64,000 nucleotides of DNA from Grimontia sedimenti (GCF_011045095.1 NZ_JAALDL010000021.1:1-64000), one strand, 5' to 3'; numbered from the stretch's first letter, positions 1 through 10,586 are shown. Made by a program: numbers and translations. The notes: generated by a model not told the origin, from the sequence alone.

Positions 1-73
1 GCTGCCGCTCGACTTGCATGTGTTAGGCCTGCCGCCAGCGTTCAATCTGAGCCATGATCAAACTCTTCAATTA
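1..73 (-). rRNA. rrs: 16S ribosomal RNA, 5' end only
   Basis: The reverse complement reads AATTGAAGAGTTTGATCATG followed by GCTCAGATTGAACGCTGGCG, the universal start of bacterial 16S rRNA. Only about 70 bases lie in the window; the rest continues beyond its left edge. The exact mature 5' end was set by analogy with E. coli and may be off by a few bases. The leader and promoters lie at higher coordinates, so the operon is transcribed leftward. Confidence 0.97.
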
Positions 74-212
74 AAGTTTTTGGCTCGATGAAATACTGTA
101 TAAATTGACTGTGCCGATAACTCCGAAGAGTTTTCGTTTGGTCACTCAGTAAACATCGATAAATCTTTTGTCTATCAATCACGAGTGCCCACACAGATTG
201 CATAGGTCAAAT

Positions 213-224
213 TGTTAAAGAACG
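213..224 (-). promoter_or_regulatory. rRNA boxA antitermination element
   Basis: On the minus strand the leader contains CGTTCTTTAACA, matching the bacterial rRNA boxA (TGCTCTTTAACA), followed closely by CAATCTGTGTGGGCACTCG, a stretch found in the leader of E. coli rRNA operons. This is the expected NusB/NusE loading site and 16S processing region about 140 bases upstream of the 16S gene. Confidence 0.85.
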
Positions 225-265
225 TTGACTTGAAGAAGCGTTGCTTCTCATCGTCAGGGCTGCGA

Positions 266-293
266 ATTTTACGCTGCCGGGCGATGAAGTCAA
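266..293 (-). promoter_or_regulatory. rRNA operon promoter, proximal
   Basis: The minus strand shows -35 TTGACT, a 16-base spacer and -10 TAAAAT, upstream of boxA. It is the promoter-like sequence nearest to the rRNA gene. The assignment is by consensus match only. Confidence 0.55.
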
Positions 294-390
294 GAAGAAA
301 TTTTGAGATTTATCAGCGTTGCTTTCGCAACCCTCAAAACACCTTGTTGACTTGCCTCTCGGGGTGATTTTCCCTTCGAAGCGGGCGGCC

Positions 391-418
391 ATTTTACTGA
401 TTCGAAACAGCGCGTCAA
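391..418 (-). promoter_or_regulatory. rRNA operon promoter, middle
   Basis: The minus strand shows -35 TTGACG, a 16-base spacer and -10 TAAAAT, then a GC-rich stretch (GGCCGCCC) of the kind found at stringently controlled promoters. The assignment is by consensus match. Confidence 0.65.
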
Positions 419-512
419 GCGTTTATTTCAGCTCAATTATTGAGGCCTTCGCCGTACCGATTTGAGTGAACGTTTCCGCTGTGGGAGCCGCTCTCCGTGT
501 CGGTGAGGCGGC

Positions 513-540
513 ATTATAGGGAGGTCTGAAATTCTGGCAA
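513..540 (-). promoter_or_regulatory. rRNA operon promoter P1-like, distal
   Basis: The minus strand shows -35 TTGCCA, a 16-base spacer and a perfect -10 TATAAT followed by the GC-rich discriminator GCCGCC. Immediately upstream (about 541-570) lie A-tracts typical of an UP element. This is the arrangement of E. coli rrn P1 promoters, which respond to ppGpp and Fis. Confidence 0.75.
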
Positions 541-687
541 GGGCTTTTTTGAAGTTTTTTATGAAAAACGATGCGTTCGATTACTTTTCGCCCAAAACGG
601 CATTAAAGTGCATTGAAACGAACAAGAATTGCACTCTTTTCCGCATCAAGATAGTCTGTTTTCAATCATCCTTATTTGGAATTCTCT

Positions 688-1233
688 ATGTCTTCTGTAC
701 TTCGCAGCTATAAAGGTATCTTTCCAACAGTAGGTGAACGCGTTTACCTCGACCCTTCTTCTGTATTGGTTGGCGATATTACCCTTGGTGATGACGCAAG
801 CATTTGGCCTTTGGTTGCTGCACGCGGTGACGTTAACCATATCCGTATCGGTCAGCGGTCTAACATTCAGGATGGCTCTGTTCTTCATGTCACCCACAAG
901 AACAAAGAGAATCCGGAAGGCTATCCGCTGATCATTGGTGATGACGTGACTGTCGGGCACAAAGTCATGCTACATGGCTGCACCATTGGTAATAAAGTGC
1001 TGGTCGGCATGGGCGCGATTGTTCTTGATGGTGCTGTAATAGAAGATGAAGTCATGGTGGGTGCAGGCAGTTTGGTTCCGCCGGGTAAACGCTTAGAGTC
1101 TGGTTTTCTCTATGTGGGCAGTCCGGTAAAACAAGCGCGCCCTTTGAAAGAAGCAGAACGCGCTTTTTTGCAGAAATCGTCTGATAACTATGTTGTCACG
1201 AAAAATGAGTACATCGCAGAGCTCGAAGGTTAA
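688..1233 (+). CDS. yrdA: Gamma-carbonic anhydrase family protein YrdA
   Basis: This 181-residue left-handed beta-helix (hexapeptide repeat) protein closely follows E. coli YrdA (184 aa). It has the family pattern GDVNHIRIG, SNIQDGSVLHVTH and VGHKVMLHGC; His70, His91 and His96 are the probable metal ligands of a gamma-class carbonic anhydrase fold, although catalysis is not proven for this subfamily. The ATG at 688 was chosen over an in-frame TTG at 676 because it matches the usual N-terminus MSxVLRxY. It is transcribed away from the rRNA operon, and its stop overlaps the convergent yrdB stop by four bases. Confidence 0.93.
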   Translation: MSSVLRSYKGIFPTVGERVYLDPSSVLVGDITLGDDASIWPLVAARGDVNHIRIGQRSNIQDGSVLHVTHKNKENPEGYPLIIGDDVTVGHKVMLHGCTIGNKVLVGMGAIVLDGAVIEDEVMVGAGSLVPPGKRLESGFLYVGSPVKQARPLKEAERAFLQKSSDNYVVTKNEYIAELEG

Positions 1234-1493
1234 CGCACCCAGATCTCACCGGACGCATTGAAGTCTTCCTCTTCAATGGCTTCTTCTGCTAACTCTTCCA
1301 GATCGAAGCGGTTCTCGGCAAACGCTGCCAGAATCGCTTCTTCTGTATTCAAAGCTACTCGCTCTCTCTTTTCCAGATCAGCTATTGAGATAAAGCAGGC
1401 AATCAGAGAGCCTGCTTGCTGCGCATCAAAGCGGACAGCGCTTTTTTCAGTATCGACCTGTTCTAGGTCAGGGAAAAGGATGTTCTGGTTCAT
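1230..1493 (-). CDS. yrdB: DUF1488 family protein YrdB
   Basis: This 87-residue acidic protein resembles E. coli YrdB: it begins MNQNILFPD and has the conserved middle region FDLEELAEEAIEEE. The family has no established function. It starts with ATG only 11 bases after the aroE stop and is last in the tsaC-hemF-aroE-yrdB row, the same neighbourhood as in E. coli and Vibrio. No membrane segment or cysteine cluster is visible, so it is probably cytoplasmic. Confidence 0.88.
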   Translation of the reverse strand: MNQNILFPDLEQVDTEKSAVRFDAQQAGSLIACFISIADLEKRERVALNTEEAILAAFAENRFDLEELAEEAIEEEDFNASGEIWVR

Positions 1494-1504
1494 CTGTACT
1501 TCAT

Positions 1505-2323
1505 CTATTCAGCAAGATTACGGCGAAGCTCTCTCAGCACCTGTCCAGTTCCCGGCCTGATACCACGCCAAATCGTAAAACTCTCCGCCGCTTGTCCCAC
1601 CAGCATACCCAATCCGTCAATCACACGAGCGGCACCGTTATCCAGAGCCCACTGGTTACTGCTGGTCACGCCTGAGCCATATACCATGTCGTAAACCACG
1701 GTTTGACTGCCAAACACAGTCGCTGAGATTTGTGGGTGTTCTCCTGAAAGGCTGGCAGATGTGGAATTCACCACCACATCAAACTCTCCTTCCAGCGATT
1801 CAAAGCTGGTTGCCGACACACTGCCATTATCCGCAAATAGTGATGCCAGCATCTCGGCTTTACTTGCAGTGCGGTTAGCAATCACCAGTTGTGCAGGCTC
1901 GTGAGCCAGTAAGGGCAGAATCACTCCCCTCGCTGCGCCACCTGCACCAAGCAGTAAAATTTTAGCGCCTTCGAGTTGGACATGGTGACTCAGCAGATCC
2001 TGCACCAGACCTTCCCCGTCCGTGTTATCGCCGAGTATGCCGCCATCATCAAGCTTTTTCAGTGTGTTCACCGCCCCAGCGAGCTTAGCCCGCTCGGTCA
2101 GCATAGTGGCCAACTTAAACGCCTCTTCTTTAAAAGGCACAGTGACGTTACATCCTTTGCCGCCACTGTTAAAAAAGGCAGTTACCGCTTCCTCAAAACC
2201 ACCGATTGGCGCTTCGAGTGTCTCATAATTCATTGCCTGCGCAGTCTGGCGCGCAAACAAGGTGTGTATAAAAGGGGACTTACTGTGTGAGATCGGGTTG
2301 CCGACAACGACATATTTATCCAC
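1505..2323 (-). CDS. aroE: Shikimate dehydrogenase
   Basis: AroE reduces 3-dehydroshikimate to shikimate with NADPH in the chorismate pathway. The 272-residue protein has the normal length. It shows the N-terminal substrate motif NPISHSKSP (residues 9-17), the catalytic pair Lys65 (in TVPFKEE) and Asp102 (in NTDGEG), and the NADP-binding glycine loop GAGGAARG (126-133). The start is GTG. It lies 18 bases after hemF in a tightly packed leftward cluster, so it is probably co-transcribed with tsaC and hemF. Confidence 0.96.
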   Translation of the reverse strand: MDKYVVVGNPISHSKSPFIHTLFARQTAQAMNYETLEAPIGGFEEAVTAFFNSGGKGCNVTVPFKEEAFKLATMLTERAKLAGAVNTLKKLDDGGILGDNTDGEGLVQDLLSHHVQLEGAKILLLGAGGAARGVILPLLAHEPAQLVIANRTASKAEMLASLFADNGSVSATSFESLEGEFDVVVNSTSASLSGEHPQISATVFGSQTVVYDMVYGSGVTSSNQWALDNGAARVIDGLGMLVGQAAESFTIWRGIRPGTGQVLRELRRNLAE

Positions 2324-2341
2324 GACTTTGTTTTCCTTGAA

Positions 2342-3286
<945 letters not shown>

Positions 3287-3844
3287 TTAGCCCTGACGAA
3301 GCACCTTACCAGAACGCGCATCTCGGATCTCGGTAGGCTTGTCACGTCCGCCAATTTTTCCTTCTAAAACATTCGGTACACGTCTACCCAATTGCTCTAC
3401 CACTTCCGCCACACTGCGACACGGCTCTTCACCGCTAAGGTTTGCACTGGTTGATGTGATGGGTTTGCCATAAGAAAGACACAGTTCGCGAACATCCGGA
3501 TGATCGGAAACGCGCACAGCGACAGTATCGAACTGCCCAGTCACCCAGTCGGTGATCTTCTTGCCAGCCGGCATGACCCAGGTAACGGGACCCGGCCACG
3601 TTGCTAAAACCTCTGCTTTCACTGCTTCGCTCAGGCTATCGAAGTCAATGTATCCGTCTAACTGGGAAAGCTCTGCCGCGATCAGAATGAGGCCTTTGGC
3701 CTTATCACGCTCTTTAACATCTAAAAGCGCCTGCACAGCGGCTGGGCTGTCCGGGTCGCAGCCCACACCAAATACCCCTTCTGTGGGATACGCGATAACT
3801 TCCCCGCGCGCCAACGCTGCCACGCATTGCTTAACATTCGCCAA
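3287..3844 (-). CDS. tsaC: Threonylcarbamoyl-AMP synthase TsaC (YrdC/RimN)
   Basis: TsaC makes threonylcarbamoyl-AMP from threonine, bicarbonate and ATP for t6A37 modification of tRNAs that read ANN codons. The protein has the YrdC fold motifs VIAYPTEGVFGVGCDP, KERDKAKGLIL and STSANLSGEEP. An open frame extends to 3922, but a TTG at 3844 is preferred: AGGAGA lies at normal spacing before it, and the resulting 185 residues match the family (about 190), whereas the extra 26 residues have no counterpart. It heads the tsaC-hemF-aroE-yrdB cluster and diverges from purE. Confidence 0.93.
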   Translation of the reverse strand: MANVKQCVAALARGEVIAYPTEGVFGVGCDPDSPAAVQALLDVKERDKAKGLILIAAELSQLDGYIDFDSLSEAVKAEVLATWPGPVTWVMPAGKKITDWVTGQFDTVAVRVSDHPDVRELCLSYGKPITSTSANLSGEEPCRSVAEVVEQLGRRVPNVLEGKIGGRDKPTEIRDARSGKVLRQG

Positions 3845-3987
3845 TGCTCTTCTCCTGCCTCTACCCGAAAAATTCGGCTTACTATGACCAACTTTACCCG
3901 ACGTTCTCAACACTTTTGTCACAAATCGAAACAGACTTTCTATCAGCCCCGTTTATATCAGGCATCCAAACAGCAGCAAACAGACTG

Positions 3988-4025
3988 ACGCAAACGTTTT
4001 CCTTGCTGCTTTTTGCCGATATAAT
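3988..4025 (+). promoter_or_regulatory. PurR operator and purEK promoter
   Basis: ACGCAAACGTTTTCCT at 3988-4003 matches the PurR operator, differing by one base from the E. coli purE box. A perfect -10 TATAAT lies at 4020-4025, and the operator overlaps the position expected for the -35 (3997-4002). Hypoxanthine- or guanine-bound PurR would therefore block RNA polymerase and repress purEK. The site is also upstream of the divergent tsaC, whose control it may or may not touch. Confidence 0.85.
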
Positions 4026-4075
4026 GCGCCCACTTTCCATGTTTCAGCGGTTAACGAGCATTTACAGGAGTTACT

Positions 4076-4561
4076 ATGAAAGTCGGCATCATCATGGGTT
4101 CTAAGTCAGACTGGCCAACCATGAAAAACGCAGCAGATATGCTGGATCACTTCGGCGTTGCCTACGAGACCAAAGTGGTTTCCGCCCACCGCACTCCTGG
4201 CCTGCTCGCAGATTATGCCAGCGAAGCTGCTTCACGTGGCCTGAAAGTGATTATTGCCGGCGCTGGTGGTGCTGCTCACCTACCTGGGATGACCGCTGCA
4301 TTTACCAGCCTTCCTGTACTGGGTGTACCGGTTCAGTCAAAAGCGCTGAAAGGGATGGATTCGCTACTTTCTATCGTTCAAATGCCAAAAGGTGTGGCAG
4401 TCGGTACGCTGGCGATTGGTGATGCGGGTGCCGCGAATGCCGGTCTGCTTGCGGCACAAATTCTAGCCACTAATGATGCAGAGCTGATGGCGAAAGTCGA
4501 CGCTTTCCGTCAGAACCAAACAGACACCGTTCTCGCTAACCCTGACCCATCGGTAGATTAA
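4076..4561 (+). CDS. purE: N5-carboxyaminoimidazole ribonucleotide mutase
   Basis: PurE converts N5-CAIR to CAIR in de novo purine synthesis. The 161-residue protein has the class I signature GSKSDWPTM, the histidine in SAHRTPG, and the loop [15 protein letters not shown] lies just before the ATG. It forms a two-gene operon with purK, whose start is two bases after the purE stop, and has a PurR operator upstream, consistent with repression by purines. Confidence 0.97.
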   Translation: MKVGIIMGSKSDWPTMKNAADMLDHFGVAYETKVVSAHRTPGLLADYASEAASRGLKVIIAGAGGAAHLPGMTAAFTSLPVLGVPVQSKALKGMDSLLSIVQMPKGVAVGTLAIGDAGAANAGLLAAQILATNDAELMAKVDAFRQNQTDTVLANPDPSVD

Positions 4562-4563
4562 TC

Positions 4564-5700
4564 ATGAATGTGCTGGTTCTCGGTGCCGGACAGCTGGCAC
4601 GTATGATGGCGCTGGCAGGCGCCCCCCTAAATCTTAAGATTAGCGCGTACGATGTGCGAAGCGGCAACCTTGTACACCCGGTCACGCTGGAAGTTCTTGG
4701 GCAAGGTCTGGAAAACGGAATTGCCGATGCGGATGTGATTACTGCTGAGTTTGAACACATCGCGCCGGACGTACTGGACGTCTGTCAGGCCAGCGGTAAG
4801 TTCTACCCTGGTGAAACCGCCATACTGACCGGTGGCGACCGCCGTCTGGAAAAAGCATTACTGGATAAAGCAGGTGTAGCCAATGCCCGTTATCAGGTGA
4901 TTGAATCCCGAGAAGATTACGATTCAGCAATCGCCAACATCGGCCTGCCTCTCATCCTGAAAAGCGCCCTAGATGGCTATGATGGCAAAGGCCAGTGGCG
5001 CTTAAAGCCTGACTCGGACATCGAAGCAGTCTGGCAGGATATCGACCAGTTCCTCAAAACCTCTCCGCAAGGTGCGCGCCAGTGTGTGATTGCCGAAGAA
5101 TTTGTGCCATTTGACCGCGAAGTGTCATTAATCGGTGCGCGCAATGCCAAAGGTGATTTGGAAATTTACCCACTGACCGAGAACATCCACACCAACGGTA
5201 TCTTGAGCGTGTCGGTAGCAGCTGGCGACAATGATGCAGTTCAGGCTCAGGCTGAAGCCATGTTTAAAGCGGTGGCAGACACACTGGATTATGTCGGCGT
5301 ACTGGCGATTGAGTTTTTTGATGTCGGCGGCAACCTCAAAGTGAACGAGATTGCGCCGCGCGTACACAACTCCGGTCACTGGACACAGCAAGGTGCTGAG
5401 GTCTGTCAGTTTGAGAACCACCTTCGCGCTGTCTGTGGCTTACCGCTTGGCAGTGCCAAACGCATCCGTCCAACTGCGATGATCAACATCGTCGGTCAGG
5501 TGACTGTCCCGACGGATGTCATGGGACTGGCGCATGTGCATTGGTACGACAAAGCGCCGCGACCGGGCCGTAAGATTGGCCACATCAACCTGTGCGCAGA
5601 CAATGCAAAGGCATTGGGTGAAGCACTTCAGGAAGTTGCCAACCACTTGGACGACACTGAGTTTCCCGCCATTCAAAGTGCCGCAGAAACATTAAGCTGA
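4564..5700 (+). CDS. purK: N5-carboxyaminoimidazole ribonucleotide synthase
   Basis: PurK uses ATP and bicarbonate to carboxylate AIR to N5-CAIR, the substrate of PurE. The 378-residue ATP-grasp protein begins with VLGAGQLARMMALAG, has the ATP-grasp glycine region DGYDGKGQWR, and carries EIAPRVHNSGHWT near the end of the catalytic domain. It follows purE at once, so the two proteins are made together. A strong terminator follows the stop codon. Confidence 0.97.
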   Translation: MNVLVLGAGQLARMMALAGAPLNLKISAYDVRSGNLVHPVTLEVLGQGLENGIADADVITAEFEHIAPDVLDVCQASGKFYPGETAILTGGDRRLEKALLDKAGVANARYQVIESREDYDSAIANIGLPLILKSALDGYDGKGQWRLKPDSDIEAVWQDIDQFLKTSPQGARQCVIAEEFVPFDREVSLIGARNAKGDLEIYPLTENIHTNGILSVSVAAGDNDAVQAQAEAMFKAVADTLDYVGVLAIEFFDVGGNLKVNEIAPRVHNSGHWTQQGAEVCQFENHLRAVCGLPLGSAKRIRPTAMINIVGQVTVPTDVMGLAHVHWYDKAPRPGRKIGHINLCADNAKALGEALQEVANHLDDTEFPAIQSAAETLS

Positions 5701-5720
5701 GTGAGCCAAGCCCAAAACGA

Positions 5721-5750
5721 GAAAAGCCGCTGCTAGCGGCTTTTCTTTTT
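5721..5750 (+). terminator. Terminator of purEK
   Basis: The inverted repeat GAAAAGCCGC / GCGGCTTTTC with loop TGCTA is followed by a T-rich run. It lies 20 bases after the purK stop. The symmetrical A and T tracts could also stop transcripts coming from yrdD on the other strand. Confidence 0.9.
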
Positions 5751-5776
5751 CTCATACCAGATAAATCTACTTCGGG

Positions 5777-6343
5777 TCATTGCCCCTGTTTGTGCTGACA
5801 TTTTTTATCCGCGCAAACTTTCACGATGCCCGCCGCCAGCTTTTTCTCAAGCAGCAGCGGATATCCGCAAACCTCACAGTTGCCCTTGATGGGCTTAAGG
5901 TTCACGGCGAATTTGCATTTCGGGTAAGCGTCGCACGCATAGAAGGCTTTACCAAAACGCGATTTCTTCTCGTGCAGCTTTCCTTTGCGGCACTCAGGAC
6001 AGTTGATGTCCATGGTTTCCGCTTCAGGTTCCTGATCGCGCTTTTCGATATGTTGGCATTCCGGATACGCCGAACAGCCGATGAACATGCCGAAACGTCC
6101 TTGGCGGAGCACCAACTCGTTGCCACATTCCGGGCACGGCATACCAAGCTCTTTCACTATGTGTCCGTCATTGTGGTTCAGTGACTCGATGAAATCACAA
6201 GCCGGATAGCCAGTACACGCTTTGAAAGGGCCGCGTTTACTGTGCTTGATAACAAGAGCGCTGCCACATTTAGGGCAGCGCTCTTCATTTTCCAGCGCAT
6301 GTTCATGGGCGCTGAACAGGGAATCGTCAATTTTTCCAGCCAA
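5777..6343 (-). CDS. yrdD: Topoisomerase-type C4 zinc-finger protein YrdD
   Basis: This 188-residue protein is built of four topoisomerase I-like zinc-finger modules with paired cysteines (CPKCGS..CTGYPAC, CPECGN..CSAYPEC, CPECRK..CDAYPKC, CEVCGY..CADKKC). It resembles the C-terminal fingers of TopA without the catalytic part and matches E. coli YrdD (about 180 aa). DNA binding is likely from the fold; the cellular role is not established. It is the last gene of the leftward LysM gene-dprA-smg-yrdD row, 17 bases after smg. Confidence 0.93.
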   Translation of the reverse strand: MAGKIDDSLFSAHEHALENEERCPKCGSALVIKHSKRGPFKACTGYPACDFIESLNHNDGHIVKELGMPCPECGNELVLRQGRFGMFIGCSAYPECQHIEKRDQEPEAETMDINCPECRKGKLHEKKSRFGKAFYACDAYPKCKFAVNLKPIKGNCEVCGYPLLLEKKLAAGIVKVCADKKCQHKQGQ

Positions 6344-6360
6344 AGCAGACCAGCCTCAAA

Positions 6361-6837
6361 TCAGTGAAGGTATTCATCTTCCGCTGTGCTATAGAGTAGC
6401 TCTTCCATTTGATCGTACGCACCCTCGTTGCCGGGCACGTTAAACAGCACCATCAGGATCACCCATTTCAGATCTTCCAATACAAATTCCTGCGTATCGA
6501 GCTCCATAACTCGGTCAATCACCATCTCACGGGTTTCAGGGCTCAGTACACTGATTTGCTCAAGGAAAGTCAGAAAACCTCGGCTCTCGGTATCCAGTCG
6601 ATCCATCTCTTTCGGGGTATAGATACGAACAGAAGTGAGCGCGCCGCCAGTTAGGTATGGGGTCTTGTCGGCGTCTTGAAGTAGCGCCAGCTTTTCAAGC
6701 CAGTTCAGCGCTTTGTATATATCGTCTTGATGAAATCCAGCTCTGGAGAGTTCATCAGCCAGTTCGTCCTGATCCACCATCAACTCAACATCGCTGTGGA
6801 TATAGGTTTCAAACAGGTACATTAAGATGTCCATCAT
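6361..6837 (-). CDS. smg: DUF494 family protein Smg
   Basis: This 158-residue acidic protein has the DUF494/Smg pattern, starting [16 protein letters not shown] and ending [17 protein letters not shown]. The family is conserved next to dprA in gamma-proteobacteria but has no proven function. Here it starts two bases after the dprA stop, which implies translational coupling. No membrane segment or signal sequence is seen. Confidence 0.94.
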   Translation of the reverse strand: MMDILMYLFETYIHSDVELMVDQDELADELSRAGFHQDDIYKALNWLEKLALLQDADKTPYLTGGALTSVRIYTPKEMDRLDTESRGFLTFLEQISVLSPETREMVIDRVMELDTQEFVLEDLKWVILMVLFNVPGNEGAYDQMEELLYSTAEDEYLH

Positions 6838-6839
6838 GG

Positions 6840-7937
6840 CTATCCCCTCCTCGTTCTGACATAACCACCGGGTACCGCTGTTACCAGCCCCTGTAGCTCA
6901 AGTTCTAACAACTGCATCATGATTTCGTGAACGGGTTCATCGCAGATTTCTGCAAGCACATCGACACACCTTGCTTCATTTCCTACGTTAGCCAACAGTT
7001 CAGGAAATGGCAATTCTTCTTGCAAAACTTGGGCCTGAGCGACCTCCAACTGGTGGTTTATTGCACAGCCAGCCAATGCGCCAACCTGCTCTAACATTTC
7101 GTCCACCGACTCCACCAGAAAAGCGCCCTGCTTTATCAAGCCGTTACTGCCTTTCGCATGCGGGTTATGGATAGAGCCCGGTAGAGCAAAGACATCCCGT
7201 CCTTGTTCAAGCGCCAGCCTGGCGGTGATCAGCGAACCACTCTTCATTGCCGCTTCCACCACCAGCACTCCTGTAGATAGACCGCTGATAATACGATTTC
7301 GTCTCGGGAAAAATGCAGGTTTTGGCGGCGACCAGGGCCAAAGCTCTGACACCAGTGCACCATTCTCCCTGATATCGTCAGACAGTTGACGGTGTCTGGC
7401 AGGGTAAATCTTCTCAAGCCCCGAGCCCAACACGGCAATGGTTTTCCCTTTGCCATCGAGTGCCCCACGGTGCGCCCTGCCATCAATGCCCAAGGCCAGA
7501 CCGCTGGTCACGACGACATCGTGAGCGGCAAGCTCTTTGGCAAAAGCATGAGCCAGTGACAAGCCATCGTTGGATGCATGACGACTGCCAACCATCGCGA
7601 GTTGCGGCAGTGACAGTATATGGGGATCGCCGTCGACAAATAAAAGAGGGGGAGCACCACTGATTTGCTTTAAGAGGTAAGGATAGCGGGAATCGGTCAG
7701 CGAGATGATATGCCTGCCTGGTGCTGATGCCCAGGTCAGGCATTTGTCGATAATGGAAAAGTCAGGTTGTCGCAGCGCCTGAATTTGAGCGGGCTTTAAG
7801 CCAAGTGCTGCTAGCTCGATGTCCTCCATCTCGTCCAGTTTGTGCGGTGGGTACCGGCTGATGATCTTACTGACCGCCTGACTGCCGAGGCGGGGAACAG
7901 CGGCGAGCCTAAGCCACCACTCAAGCTCGCGAGACAT
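6840..7937 (-). CDS. dprA: DNA-processing protein DprA (Smf)
   Basis: DprA binds incoming single-stranded DNA and loads RecA during natural transformation. The 365-residue protein has an N-terminal helical region, the Rossmann-like core ([61 protein letters not shown]) and a C-terminal winged-helix region. Its ATG follows the LysM gene stop by one base. Together with comM in this window it suggests that the organism is genetically competent under some conditions. Confidence 0.96.
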   Translation of the reverse strand: MSRELEWWLRLAAVPRLGSQAVSKIISRYPPHKLDEMEDIELAALGLKPAQIQALRQPDFSIIDKCLTWASAPGRHIISLTDSRYPYLLKQISGAPPLLFVDGDPHILSLPQLAMVGSRHASNDGLSLAHAFAKELAAHDVVVTSGLALGIDGRAHRGALDGKGKTIAVLGSGLEKIYPARHRQLSDDIRENGALVSELWPWSPPKPAFFPRRNRIISGLSTGVLVVEAAMKSGSLITARLALEQGRDVFALPGSIHNPHAKGSNGLIKQGAFLVESVDEMLEQVGALAGCAINHQLEVAQAQVLQEELPFPELLANVGNEARCVDVLAEICDEPVHEIMMQLLELELQGLVTAVPGGYVRTRRG

Positions 7938-7938
7938 C

Positions 7939-8972
7939 TTATCCTTCCGCTGCGATAACCGGCATATCCGCTTTCAGTGGCTTATCGGCTTCCACCACCA
8001 TGGCAAGACTGAAGAAAGGATAGCTGCGGATAACCAATAAAGTGCCTGCCGATGTTGATGGCAAGACTTTCACCACATCGCCGCCACCGTTGTCGATATC
8101 GCTGTCGTAGCGCATCTCACCCTTAGTGCCTTTCATTGCCACACCCGGCACCACCACCGAAAGGGTATGCCCTTCATTCAGGCCGTCCTGTTCGCCCAGC
8201 TCGACCACTACGATTTGACGGTGTCCAACATAGTTGCTGCCGTAAAGGTGTCCGACCATTCTGCCCTCAACACCGTCAGGCGCGGGTTTAGGGTGGAAAA
8301 TTTCTCCGGTTTTCGCACCAAGTGCAGGCAATAGAATATCGTTAGGTTTGATTTCCTGGTTTTGGCGGGTCAGCGTCATTTCAGCGATGTCATCAATCGA
8401 GCGCACCAGCTTGGCTTCCCCGACTTTCTTGAGGCTTATCATGCGCACCACCGCATCACCCTTTTCCCGCTGAAAATCCGTCACAGTACGATAGATAAAC
8501 CACTCTTCTGTGTCTAAAGACTTATCAACAAAAAACGGCGTGCGTTTAGAGATATAACTCCATCCTTCCTGCGTGCCCAATACTCGCGGAGCGAGCAAAT
8601 ACTCACGCTCATGAATGAGGGTGTCATAGGTCAGGAACTGGCGCAGAACCGATGGCGAAGTGCTGTTGATAGGGGTTGAGTCGGTACGGTTAGCCCCTGC
8701 CGTATAAGAAAGCACAGGTTTGCCATCAAGCCAGCTCAGGCGAAGTTTGTCGCCCGGATAGATAAGATGAGGATTTTTGATTGCCGGATTGTGTTGCCAA
8801 AGCGTCGGCCAGTGCCAAGGTTTTTCAAGATACAGGCCCGCAATATCCCAAAGGGTATCACCTTTTTTCACGGTATAGTTTTCAGGCGCATCAGCGCTCA
8901 AACGCACTTCTGACGCAGCTATCACACCTGGCAGCCCCAGCGCCAGACAAAAATGATAAGCTTTTTAAACAT
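7939..8972 (-). pseudogene. LysM-domain secreted protein, frameshifted in signal peptide
   Basis: From 8925 down to 7939 the frame encodes a protein with one LysM domain (YTVKKGDTLWDIAGLYL ... LIYPGDKLRL) and a long C-terminal region of unknown function; the same gene sits before dprA in Vibrio. The natural start is an ATG at 8972 with GGAG seven bases upstream, giving MFKKLIIF, a typical signal-peptide start. That frame hits a stop after 16 codons. The missing hydrophobic core LALGLPGVIA lies in the downstream frame, so one base has been lost near 8945-8950, next to a T5 run. With one base restored the product has 344 residues and would be exported to the periplasm. This may be a sequence error rather than a true mutation. 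Confidence 0.85.
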
Positions 8973-9092
8973 CCCTTGTCTCCAAAAGCGTACTTTCGAT
9001 TTGGATGCTGTCATTTGAATAGCAAAATGTCTAGAATTAGCCCAATTACCGAAGCCGGATACGGCGCAGTTCAACATATTTAAGAGACGTTT

Positions 9093-9605
9093 ATGAGTGT
9101 ATTACAGGTTTTGACCTTCCCGGACGATCGCCTACGCACGGTGGCGAAACCGGTAGAAAGCGTCACACCAGAGATCCAGACCATTGTTGATGACATGCTG
9201 GAAACCATGTACGACGAAGAAGGCATTGGCCTTGCTGCGACCCAGGTGGACATCCACCAGCGCATCGTTGTGATTGATATTTCAGAAACCCGCGATGAGC
9301 CTATGGTGCTGATCAACCCTGAAATCATCGATAAACGCGGTGAAGACGGCATCGAAGAAGGTTGTCTGTCTGTCCCTGGTGCACGCGCACTGGTATCCCG
9401 TGCATCTGAAGTGACAGTGAGAGCACTGGATCGCGACGGCAACGAATACCAATTCGAAGCAGATGACCTTCTGGCTATCTGTGTTCAGCACGAACTGGAC
9501 CACCTTGAAGGCAAACTGTTTGTCGATTACCTGTCGCCCCTGAAGCAACAGCGCATCAAACAGAAGCTGGAAAAAATCAAACGCGCCAACCAAAAAGCCA
9601 GCTGA
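9093..9605 (+). CDS. def: Peptide deformylase
   Basis: Def removes the formyl group from nascent proteins. The 170-residue enzyme shows all three family motifs: [15 protein letters not shown] with the metal-binding cysteine, and QHELDHLEG with the metal-binding HExxH. It diverges from the LysM gene and is first in the row def-fmt-rsmB-trkA-trkH, the same order as in E. coli and Vibrio. fmt begins seven bases after its stop. Confidence 0.97.
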   Translation: MSVLQVLTFPDDRLRTVAKPVESVTPEIQTIVDDMLETMYDEEGIGLAATQVDIHQRIVVIDISETRDEPMVLINPEIIDKRGEDGIEEGCLSVPGARALVSRASEVTVRALDRDGNEYQFEADDLLAICVQHELDHLEGKLFVDYLSPLKQQRIKQKLEKIKRANQKAS

Positions 9606-9612
9606 GGTTTCC

Positions 9613-10557
9613 TTGAGCGACTCATTGAAAATCGTATTTGCCGGTACGCCGGATTTCGCCGCCCGTCATCTGGCGGCGTTGTTGTCTTCACACCATGAGG
9701 TGGTAGCAGTTTATACCCAGCCTGACCGTCCGGCGGGCCGTGGTAAGAAATTGACTGCCAGCCCAGTCAATCTGCTGGCGCAGGAACACAAGATTCCTGT
9801 TTATCAGCCAGCAAGCCTGAAAGCGGAAGACGCGCAGCAAGAGCTAGCTGCCATTGGTGCTGACATCATGGTCGTAGTGGCTTATGGCCTGCTGCTACCT
9901 AAAGTGGTGCTAGACACACCTCGCCTTGGCTGTATCAATGTTCACGGCTCTATCCTGCCGCGCTGGCGTGGCGCTGCGCCTATCCAACGCTCAATCTGGG
10001 CGGGCGATGCAGAGACAGGCGTCACCATCATGCAGATGGATGAGGGTCTGGATACCGGCGATATGCTGAAAATCGCAACCCTGAACATCGACGCCAAAGA
10101 AACCAGTGCCACGCTTTATGAAAGACTGGCGGAAATGGGCCCTGAAGCCTTGGTGGAATGTCTGGGTGATATTGCTTCTGGCAAAGCCGTTGCTGAAAAG
10201 CAGGACGATGAGCTTGCCAACTACGCGAAAAAGCTCAGCAAAGAAGAAGCGCAAATCGACTGGACCATGAGCGCCGACGCCATTGAACGTTGCATCCGCG
10301 CCTTTAACCCATGGCCGATGAGTCACTTCTCTGTGGCGGACAACAACATCAAAGTCTGGGATGCCGAAGTCGAAGCAGAAGACAGCGGCAAAGCGCCGGG
10401 CACCATTTTGTCCGCCGACAAGAAAGGTATCCGAGTGGCAACCGGAGAAGGCGTGTTGCGCCTGACATCCATCCAGCCACCGGGCAAAAAAGCCATGAGC
10501 GCGGCAGACATTCTGAACTCCCGCCGCGACTGGTTTGAACCTGGCACCCAACTGTAA
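9613..10557 (+). CDS. fmt: Methionyl-tRNA formyltransferase
   Basis: Fmt formylates initiator Met-tRNA with 10-formyltetrahydrofolate. The 314-residue protein has the N-terminal start [16 protein letters not shown], the [14 protein letters not shown] active-site region and the C-terminal tRNA-binding domain ending [10 protein letters not shown]. The start codon is TTG with GAGG upstream; no ATG fits the conserved N-terminus. It is paired with def, so the enzymes that add and remove the formyl group are made together. A terminator hairpin follows. Confidence 0.96.
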   Translation: MSDSLKIVFAGTPDFAARHLAALLSSHHEVVAVYTQPDRPAGRGKKLTASPVNLLAQEHKIPVYQPASLKAEDAQQELAAIGADIMVVVAYGLLLPKVVLDTPRLGCINVHGSILPRWRGAAPIQRSIWAGDAETGVTIMQMDEGLDTGDMLKIATLNIDAKETSATLYERLAEMGPEALVECLGDIASGKAVAEKQDDELANYAKKLSKEEAQIDWTMSADAIERCIRAFNPWPMSHFSVADNNIKVWDAEVEAEDSGKAPGTILSADKKGIRVATGEGVLRLTSIQPPGKKAMSAADILNSRRDWFEPGTQL

Positions 10558-10561
10558 TTGA

Positions 10562-10586
10562 GAAGGCCAGCTTGCTGGCCTTTTTT
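10562..10586 (+). terminator. Terminator or attenuator after fmt
   Basis: The hairpin AAGGCCAGC-TT-GCTGGCCTT is followed by a T run, directly after fmt and before rsmB. It suggests that def-fmt transcription partly ends here and that rsmB-trkA-trkH also rely on read-through or their own promoter. Confidence 0.85.
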
